This document shows, one piece after another, positions 55,856 through 64,000 of a stretch of 64,000 nucleotides of DNA; within the stretch, counting starts at the first letter, position 1, and the number at the start of each line of letters is the position of its first letter. The notes below the pieces were generated by a model that worked only from the letters and a program-made list of their open reading frames with translations, made no database searches and was not told the DNA's origin. The stretch spans positions 1 through 64,000 of the forward strand of contig MNCI01013900.1 of assembly GCA_015680685.1 (NCBI GenBank). Reading direction: 5' to 3'. The stretch is from Gnetum montanum (Eukaryota; Streptophyta; Gnetopsida; Gnetales; Gnetaceae). The translations under genes were made by a program, and so were the position numbers.

Positions 55856-58650
55856 GGTTATTTGAAGTTAGGAAAGGCTTAACTTATTAGATGTTGATCA
55901 ACAGAAATTTCTCTAGGCCTAATGTGTGGTAAATGGTAATGGAACTAGAAGGAAAAGTTGCATTAATAATGTAATATCCTTCCTATAGCATTTGAAATTT
56001 AGTACATTATGGCACATGCACGGGATTCCAATAAAGGATCATATCGCTAAGTTAAAATTTAACTTTTTTTTATTTGAGCATCATGATGTTGTTTGAAATG
56101 TACCTTGTGCACCTCATTCATTATTAGGGCTACTTATTAATTGTCATCTAGTACATTTAGTGTCATTAGCCTTTCTCATTATGCTAGATTGAGATCAAGG
56201 TCAGGTTCACAAGCTGTTGTAAGTGTATGGAGTTCAATTTGAATTAGAAGTTTAGGTAACTCTTTGTACACCAACTCATAAGGAAAGTACCTTATAGGAA
56301 GTTTCTAGGTGGATTGATAGGTCCATAGAGCATCATTGAATTTTGTGCCCTTTTCCTTCATATATTTTTTGATTGTTCATATTAGTATTTGGGTTATCTT
56401 CCTATTGGTAACTTTAGCTTGATTGTTAGCTTGGGGATAATAGGGGGTTTTGAGTTTATGTTAAACCCCTAAGCATTGCATCAACTTTCAAAAAGTAGCC
56501 CCTATAAAATGAGTTTCATTATAAAAAATAAGTGCTTTTGTCATACCAAACCTATTTGCCACATTTTTTTGGATAAATCATGTTGTAGTGGAAGATGAAC
56601 AATTGGTGATAGTTGTAGCTTCGTCCCACTTTGTGTAATAGTCAACAACAAAAATTATGTATGCCTTCCCATTGGACATGGGAGTGATGGATCCCATGAA
56701 GTTAATATCCCAAAGGTCAAAGAGGTCTAGTGGTTGAATCTACTACTGAGGCCCTTTTATTTGAATAATCACCCCTTCATCTCTTTGATAGCACTCACAT
56801 AAATGGGAAAAATAGTGGGCATTCGTAAAGATTTTTGGCTAGAAGTATCCTACCATGAGGATTTCTAGCATCCATCCTCTTTCATGCATAATGATCCTTG
56901 CAAGAATCTTCATGGGCACCCTAGAGGATCCTCAGCTAATTAGCATTAGGTACACACCATCGCACTAAGCCATCGACATAAAAACCTTGTAAAGGTTACC
57001 TTAGATATTCATATAGTACTTGACTTGGTGAAGAAACTATTATTTCGTCTTTATTTTTCATTTGTATTGAGTCTCATGAGTGAGAAGATAAGAGAGGAAT
57101 TCACTGTACCAAGTGGTACCCTCAAGTTGATGGACTTTAATAGATTTGATAAAGAGGAGGTTGTTTGAGAATTGATCAAATAAAGGCTCCTCATCCTCTT
57201 TGCTATCCCATTGTAACTAAGACAAGTAATTGACAATCACATTCTTAGTCCTTTCTTGTCCACCATTGTAATATCAAATTTATGCAAAATCACAAGCCAC
57301 CATATGACATAGGGGTTGATCACTAACTTGTTCCTTAGAAAATAGATAGTACTATGATTTGTGTGTATAAATATTTAATATCCAAACACATAGTACTTGA
57401 ATTCTCTAAGGCATACACCACCACCATGAGCTCATTCTTTGTGATGGTGTAGTTTAATTTTCCATACACACTAATTCTACTAGCATAATGGATATAATAA
57501 GGAAATTTCTAAATATCCAATTGTGTTAGCACTGGTTCCAACATGTGGTTGGATGTATCTATCATAATATGAAAGGTTCTAGACCAATCTAGAGCATGTA
57601 GGATAGGATTTTTCATGAGCTTTTGTTTTAATTTTTGGAATGCATGCTCAAATTCCTTGGTCGAGCCAAAGGATGCATCCTTCTTTGTAAAATGTATTAG
57701 TAGCTTAAAGATTTTAGAGAATTTTTTAATGAACCGTTGGTAGTAACCAGTGTGCCCAAGGAATTGCCTTAAATCTTTTACTATTTTAAGTTGTCTGGTA
57801 ATTTCTAGGATGACCTATACTTTCTTTGGTTCATCTCGATCCCTTTTGCTAAAATCAAGTGTCCCAAGATAATGCCTTCTTAAATCATCAAATGGCTATT
57901 CTACCAATTGAATTGTAATTTAATCTCTATGAAACATTTTAGAACTTCCTCAAGATGGTCTAACGCTTTCCCAAAGTTTATGCCATAGGTGGAGAATTTA
58001 TTCATGAAGATATCCACATTGCTACCAATTTGCTGCTAAAAAATGCTGAGTATGAGGTGTTGGAAAGATGTAAGGGCATTGTAAAGGCCAAAGGGTATCT
58101 TTTTGTATGCAAAAGTTTCTATGGGACTTGTGAAGGTTGTCTTGGCCTAATCTTCTAGTGCTATCTAGATTTGGTTATAGTTAATATAACCATCTAGAAA
58201 GTTGTAGTAGTCATGCCCTCCAATAGTATCCAACACATGATCTACAAATGTCAAAAAAAAAAATGGTCCATGAAAGTTACCATATTCAACATCTTGTAGT
58301 GTATTTAGATCCTCCACTTTTTTTCTTTCTTCAATATGATTACAAGTGGGATAACTCACTCATTATCTATAATGGGATAAATGAATTTCCCCTGAAGAAG
58401 TTATTCAATTTTGTCCTTCACAACTTCCTTTAGCTTGGGATTCAACCTCCTTTATGGTTTCCTTCTTGGTTTGATGGAGGAGTCTATATAAATGTGATGA
58501 TGGCATATCCTTTAATCTATTCTTGTTAGTTCATTATATGATTAGGAAAAGGCTATTGGCAATTTTTTTATCACTTTTAGAAGCTTCTTCTTTTATGCTT
58601 GATCAAGATTAGCATTTATGATTACTAGCTTATTTTTATTAATATAAGCA
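55856..58650 (-). pseudogene. pol: Decayed RT, RNase H and integrase of Athila-like element A
   Basis: Read right to left. RT at 58,360-57,700 has FVDHVLDTIGGHDYYNFLDG and YINYNQI. The active-site region reads IFMNKFSTYG (57,997-58,008), so both catalytic Asp of MDDF are lost. RNase H end and linker, 57,240-57,050, has VNYLSXLQWDSKEDEEPL-type sequence, parallel to ANHLSQLQWDNEEDEYP in element B. Integrase is at 56,880-56,150: FYNETHF replaces SDNGTHF (second Asp lost) and NNQAKVTNRK replaces NGQAEVTNRE (Glu lost). It continues left across element D into 45,230-43,780. It is an inactive, older copy than B. Confidence 0.75.
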
Positions 58651-59080
58651 TATTCTAGATTAGCTAGTAAGGTCTTGAGTTCAAGGAGCTCCTAATTGAA
58701 ATGATCTGGGTCCTCAAACTCTTCCTAATCTATTTTCATCTATGGATGAGAAATTTGGCTATGGGTCTGCTCTATTTTGTTCATGTGAATAATGTAAGAA
58801 TTTTGGAGATTGTTTACTATTTTCATGTATATTTTTGAATCAACATGATTGTCTATGGTTAGCCACTAAATACCATCTTGTTCTATGATTGCTGCATACA
58901 ACTACCTTTGAATGATTAACATTTTGACATACTAATTTCATGCTTTAATAGATGTGCTCTTCATGAATAATAATTTATGCACACAATAGCATCTTGTCTG
59001 ACTATATGTGTTGCATGGAACTCACTTCTTCTTAATTTTATCAAATTCATTTTTCTTGATAATTTCAAAGGAAAGGTCTT
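58651..59080. other. Upstream part of element A up to the LTR of element B
   Basis: Minus-strand sequence that should hold the protease-RT junction of A. No motif could be read. It ends at 59,080, where the TGATGAG-family LTR begins. The short flanks (GTCTT left, TACCC right) do not match, as expected if the LTR belongs to an element extending rightwards. Confidence 0.4.
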
Positions 59081-59892
59081 TCATGAGCAACAAGGTATCC
59101 CTACGCTCAACCATATGAATACGAGTGTCCACGCACAATTCGGTTGAATTCCAAGGACTAAGTGGTTATGCACCTTTGTGGAACAAGGATGGGTTGGTCA
59201 ATCATTATCTTCCCAAGCTTACTTGTATAGCACGATTGTATGGTTAAGTAAACTTGAGGTACATGATTTTTATAGTTTTTTATATTTTTATGTCCTAGTG
59301 CTACAAAGGGAGGAGAGAGATATAACTAAGTAACTAATTTAATTTAACTACTCAACTATGCTTTAACTAGTCCTAACACCAGCATCCATTCTCACTTGTC
59401 GTACACATCCTAAACCAATGCAACACTACTGGGATTACCAAACGCTAATCGTTACTAGGTTACCAAGCATTACACGCATGCTTGAAGTGGTTGTACTGAG
59501 TGTGCTTACTTAGGAGAGTTGTAGGGTGAGAGAGAGAACATTAATTAACTAAAGAAAGCATTAAGTAATAGTAATTAACATTAATTAATCTATTCTGAAT
59601 GTTGCAAGGTTTATCACAAAGTTTCTCTTTATTGCCGTACACAAGGTGTGCTTAACTACACAATGCTCGAATAAAGATATGTTCACTTTATGACTCCTAC
59701 TACGGGCACATAGAAATAATTCTAACTCTGAGAGGGAGAAAAGGCAAGAGGTTGGATAAGGTTCTAGCTAATCTATTGTCAAACCAAGTGCACCTGCCTC
59801 TTATTTATAGGCAACAAGGTAGGTCCCGATATCGGATGCCCGATATCGCTTGGAAGGCCCTGATATCATGGATGCGATACTGTGGTTCATCC
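59081..59892 (-). repeat. 3' LTR of Athila-like element B (TGATGAG family)
   Basis: Its reverse complement matches the solo LTR at 45,676-46,748. Shared are the TATA (TATAAATAAGAG, near 59,800), the CCCGTAGTAGGAGTC block, the GTGTACGGCAATAAAGA block and the GTGGACAC..GTATTCATATGG block. It is shorter (812 against 1,073 bp), mainly lacking copies of the TGTGTACGGCTA repeat. Minus-strand ends are GGATGAA (from TGATGAG) and GCTCATGA. A purine run upstream on the minus strand supports a 3' LTR. Confidence 0.8.
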
Positions 59893-59906
59893 TACCCCCA
59901 CGGCTG
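59893..59906 (-). promoter_or_regulatory. Polypurine tract of element B
   Basis: The minus strand reads AGCCGTGGGGGTA immediately before the LTR start GGATGAA. The run of G next to the U3 end is typical of a polypurine tract and indicates that the element body lies to the right. Confidence 0.6.
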
Positions 59907-61860
59907 AATAAAAATTTGTCCTCGAGTTCCTTACAAAATATTGGGAAGGTATGGGATTATTGACTGAATGAAAACTGATAGTGGAATGGGGTGACAGACC
60001 TAAAGTGCATGGTGAACAGATCAACAACACATTACAACATTGGTGTTCATATCCATGGTGGTGAACACTATACATAAATGACATTGGGACTCTTATTTGA
60101 TAGCTTAGAGTGAAAGAAAAGAAGATGAGGTGCATTGCTGCCGATGTTGAGATTGCACCTTCCATTGTTTATCCATAGCCATGTGACCAAACTTGTTTCT
60201 TTCATAAAAACTCTAGCTCCAGTCCATCCCAAGTGCTCCCTCCTATCCCAGTTCATTGTTTGTATGATCATCATCTACACACACAACATAGTCACAAATT
60301 AGCAAGGATAGATAAACCACAATGTAGTTGATACCTTGCCTCGATATAAAGCACATTGGTTGAGTTATGGTTATGGAAGATACTAGGTTAGAGGTTTATT
60401 ACTGGTGGCTACTTGAGGTGTAGAGGTGAAACAAGTAGTAGAATGGAAATATTTGTGATAGGGCCCCCATGACTAAGAGTAAACCTTTGGTAGCAATAAG
60501 GTGGAAAAATTAGAAGGAACAAGAAAGATGGAAAAAATAACAACGGTGATGCCAATAAAATGGATGTCATGGATGGGGATGAAATGAGAAATTGCTGATT
60601 ACAAGAAATTTTTAAAGAAAAGAATTTAACAATTACACCATAAAGGAATGTTAGTGGATCCTCCCCAAAGTAGGATTATGTCTTTTATGCCTTGACTAAC
60701 CCACAAACCAAAGAGTCAGTAGGCTCTAGGAATGACACATGGAACAAGGGTTAAAAGATTACCTACAAAAATTTACCAAGGAAAAACAATGCATCAACCA
60801 AAATATATGCTAATCATAAAACTAGCAATGAGGTGGAAAATGGGAGGAAAGATGGCGAGGAGAAGATGGAATGAAATCCCAAGAGCAAGGTTGTGTAAAG
60901 TCTCTTGTGTATTTGATGGTTAAGGTAACTAAGTAGAACTTATTCCAAATTTGGACTTAAACCAACTACATCCAGTGATCTCGCATCAATACACTTGACC
61001 AATCCATCCTCTTGAAGCAACAAGAATGCTTCCCCAAAGCATCACCACCATTCCAAGGATAGCGAGATGGAGAAGCAAGAAGCAAGAAAGGACCTTAGTT
61101 AGAGGGAACCTTCAGGCATGGATAACATGTCTTTACAGTGTCATAACCAGTGCTTATAGCCCCATATTTCTTTATTATGTCTAAGGGGTGTGCCTTGAAT
61201 TCCCACGTTTTTTTGGCATGAAAACCACACCATGCAAAGACTTATTATTTTTTTCACTCAACTTCTTGATAGTAGCTCAATGTCAGAATGGTAGAATACC
61301 CATGAAAAGCATCTAAGAACCCAAGAGAATAGCCAACACAAGTTCATCAAATCTCCTTGAAGTCACACCCTTTTCAACCATTGAGTCTTTCCTTGGTTTG
61401 AAGAATACGAAGCCACCAATTCATTAATAAGTTTATTTAGGAAAAGGGATAGTACAGTTGCAAGCCAAGGGAGACCACAGAGTTGAATGGATGAATGGAT
61501 GATGTGGACTCATTGCTTGTTTTATTAAAAGAACCATATCTTAGTATCAACATTGAAAATCAAAGATAGAAATCAAACATTAGCAACTAACATTATTATA
61601 ATATAATCCACCATCATGAGCACTTATTGTAAGACGAATAAAAGTAAATCAAACAAAGAAATAGTAAAATTGTGAACAATGGTGTAAAACAAAAATAAGT
61701 AAATTTAAAAAATGTGCAAAAAAATATGTGTAAAACAAAAATATAAAAGGAACTAAGGGATTTGAATGGTTAGCATTGGTGGCTATCTCCCCCATGACTA
61801 AGGTGGTAGGAGGCAATTTGAAATAGGGAGCAAGGTTGTCCACCAAAAGAGGTAGCATTA
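59907..61860 (-). other. Post-integrase spacer of Athila-like element B
   Basis: About 1.95 kb between the integrase end and the 3' LTR, where Athila elements often have an extra ORF. The only readable frame is at 61,858-61,649 (LPLLVDNLAPYFKLPPTTLV, then a hydrophobic stretch FIFLFYTYFFAHFLNLLIFV). That could be one membrane-spanning segment. Blocks at 61,085-61,160 and 61,750-61,800 are shared with 44.4-45.2 kb and, in reverse, with 35.8-36.6 kb. No envelope-like protein can be supported. Confidence 0.6.
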
Positions 61861-62960
61861 GTACTGGCTATCCTAGACTCATGGAAAGGTTTGGTTTGTT
61901 AGACATTGACCAATAGTTTCTTGTTCAGGCTCTCAGGTTTTTAAATCATCATGGCCCTTGAAGGAAAAGTTGCATGAATGACATAAGGTCCTTCCTACAA
62001 CGTTTGAAATTTGGTTCATTGTATGTGTGGGATTCTAGTAGAGAACCTTATCTCCTAGTTGATATTTAAGTTTTCTAATCCTTAGGTCATGATATTGTTT
62101 ATTGAAGGCCTTGTGCAATTCCTTAGATATGGTGGCTAATTGGTTCTCATCTAGCAAGTTAAGGGTCATTAACTATTATTTTTGTGCTAGATCAAGGTCA
62201 AGGTTGAGATCACACACCATAGATAGTGTACGGAGTTCTGCTTGAATGGGAAGTGTTGGAAGTTTCCCGTACACTAACTCATAGGGAGAGTAGCCTATAG
62301 GGAGTTTCCATGTGGAGCGGTATGCCCAAAGAGCATCGTTTAGTTTGGTGCTCCAATCTCGCCTATACTTGCTAATAGTTCTTTTCAATATTTTCATAAT
62401 CTCCCTATTGGTAACTTCAGCTTGACCATTAGCTTGAGGGTGGTATGGTGTAGTGAGTTTGTGTTCAACCCCTAAGTATTGTATTAGCTTTCGAAAAGTT
62501 GCACCTGTAAAATGTGTGCCATTGTCAGAAATAAGTGCATGAGGCACACCAAACTTGTTTATGATTTGTTGTTGAATAAATCATATAGCTATAGATGATG
62601 TACAATCCTTAATAGTAGCTGCTTTTGTCCATTTTGTAAAGTAGTCAATGGCAACAATGATGTAGGCTTTTCCATTGGACATTGGTGTAATAGGCCCCAT
62701 AAAATCAATTCCCCATATGTCGAAGGGTTCTAAAGGTTAAATCCCTTGTTGCAGACCCTCCATTCTAACAGTCATTCCTCCATCACGTTGACAGAACTTA
62801 CAAGATTAGACAAAATGATGGGCATCCTAAAATAATGTAGGCCAATAATATCCTGCAAGTAGGATTCTAATGGCTATTTGTCTCCCACCATAATGACCCC
62901 CACAAGGACCCTCATGAGTGTCTTGGAGAACTCGTAGTTAATTTATATTGGGAACACATC
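61861..62960 (-). pseudogene. int: Integrase of Athila-like element B
   Basis: The core from 62,547 to 62,176 is open. It has SDNGTHF (second catalytic Asp at 62,526-62,524) and NGQAEVTNREI (catalytic Glu), exactly 35 residues apart, as in DD35E integrases. It continues DWSTKLNDALWAYRSTWKLP and IGYSPYELVYGKLPTLPIQA. This DALWAYRTAYKTPIGMSPYxLVYGK-type block is characteristic of Athila integrases. The upstream part, with the first Asp and the zinc finger (62,560-62,960), has stops. The C-terminal GDKVLY stretch is near 62,060. It is the best-preserved Athila-like domain here. Confidence 0.85.
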
Positions 62961-64000
62961 ATTGAACCAAGCCATTGGGACATACTTTATAAAGTTTCTT
63001 GTTGATTTCCATAAAATACTTGGCTCAGTGAAGAAACTGTTGTTTTTTTTAGCATCTAACTCTTATGGTGTTTATTGTGTAAGGAGATAGGTGAGAATAC
63101 TACTATACCATTCTCCATGGTCAATTGATTAGTTACTACACTTGAAAAGAGGATTTCATTAGGGAAATGATCAGAAATTGGATACTCATCCTCTTCGTTG
63201 TCCCATTGCAACTGAGATAAATGATTAGCAGCTATGTTCTTGGTGCCTTTACCATCAATCATCGAAAGATCAAACTCCTGTAAGGTTACAAACCATCATA
63301 TAATGCAAGGGCTCACTATTAGTTTATTCATTAGGAACCGTATTGTGCTTTGATCCATGTATAAATGCCTTATAGCCCAATACATAGTGCCTAAATTTTT
63401 CTAGTGTAAACACTACAACCATTAACTCTTTCTCTATTGTAGTGTAGTTAAGTTGTGCACCAGAAATACTCCTACTTGCATAGTGGATGTAATAAGAACA
63501 TTTTTGGTCATCTAACTATGTAATTATGGCCCCTAAAGCATAGTTGGACTTGTCAGTCATTATATGGAATGGTCTAGACCAGTTAGGAGATTGTAGAATG
63601 GGTGTTTCTATGAGCTTCTATTTTAAAGTTTGGAAAGCTAATTCGCATTCCCTGGTCCATTCGAAAATATGTCCTTTCTTGTTAGTTTAACCAATGGTTT
63701 TGCAACCTTTGAAAAGTTCTCAATGAATCTTCTATAATAGCCAGTGTGTCAAAGGAATCACCAAATATCTTTTACAGTTTCAGGTTGCCAAGTAATTCCT
63801 TGGATAACTTTGATCTTAAAGGGGTCTACCTTTATCCTTGTTTGTGAGATCTTATGCCCTAGTACAATGACTTCTTGGACCATTAAATAGCTTTTTTTCT
63901 AGTTGAGCCTTAAGTTGGATTCTATACATCATTTTAGTACTTGCTCTAACTAGTCCAAGGCTTGATCAAAGTTCACTCCGTAGGTGGAAAAGTCATCCAT
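62961..64000 (-). pseudogene. pol: RNase H and C-terminal RT of Athila-like element B, cut by the window end
   Basis: At 64,000-63,977 the minus strand reads MDDFSTYG, the catalytic MDD of the RT with the Athila-type DFS(V/T)(F/Y)G context; the preceding residue is outside the window. It continues VNFDQALDQLEQVLKCC. RNase H follows at 63,600-63,270 with stops. The linker at 63,262-63,056 reads IDGKGTKNIAANHLSQLQWD and FPNEILFSS, the same order as in Athila (AENxVADHLSRL, then FPDExL). The rest of RT, protease, gag and the 5' LTR should lie beyond 64,000. Confidence 0.8.

Noticed and set aside
59893-61860. Envelope-like gene in the post-integrase spacer of element B
   Set aside because: Only one short hydrophobic frame (61,858-61,649) remains. 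No signal peptide, cleavage site or repeated membrane segments could be supported.

Overview
The window looks like intergenic DNA from a land plant with a very large, transposon-filled genome. The Ty3/gypsy lineages present (Tat-like with two RNase H domains, Athila-like with an MDDF-type reverse transcriptase, and a chromodomain chromovirus) are plant lineages. The DNA is AT-rich and old: almost every reading frame carries stops, mostly TAG, TAA or TGA where a conserved Gln, Arg or Trp is expected. A gymnosperm or similar giant genome is plausible, but the species cannot be named from this sequence. I found no rRNA operon, no tRNA gene, no CRISPR and no intact host gene. One spliced gene-like remnant (32.3-33.3 kb, minus) is the only host-gene candidate.

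Layout. 1-1,679: the end of an LTR (1-45), AT-rich DNA and a LINE-like remnant. 1,680-31,117: a minus-strand gypsy element (here E). Its right LTR, primer-binding site and gag lie at 27.2-31.1 kb and its left LTR at 1.7-2.9 kb. It is interrupted at 9,461-27,216 by a 17.8-kb Tat-like element on the plus strand, flanked by the 5-bp duplication ATCTC. 31.1-34.0 kb: low-repeat DNA with the possible host gene. 34,046-35,250: a 5' LTR and primer site of a second Tat-like relative. 35.8-37.2 kb: a plus-strand copy of the segment that follows integrase in the Athila-like family. 37.2-40.3 kb: a decayed coiled-coil ORF. 41.0-43.8 kb: a 23-bp minisatellite with an inverted end. 43.8-45.2 kb plus 55.9-59.1 kb: a minus-strand Athila-like element (A), split at 45,236-55,850 by a chromovirus (D; duplication CTATT). 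D's 5' LTR in turn holds a 1,073-bp solo LTR (duplication GATAT). 59,081-64,000: a second minus-strand Athila-like element (B), with its 3' LTR, spacer, integrase, RNase H and the start of the RT active site; it runs out of the window.

The most notable content is two spliced, minus-strand genes carried inside plus-strand retrotransposons. In the Tat-like element (16.1-19.3 kb) the antisense unit has a TATA box (TATAAATAGAGG), a plausible first exon, GT-AG introns and an exon resembling the FCP1/NIF (HAD-type CTD phosphatase) domain. In the chromovirus (47.0-49.4 kb) a six-exon antisense gene of unknown function lies between the primer-binding site and gag, also behind a TATA-like box. The same chromovirus leader carries a 5S-rRNA-like fragment. 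The two single-N positions look like assembly joins; one is flanked by an exact 71-bp duplication.
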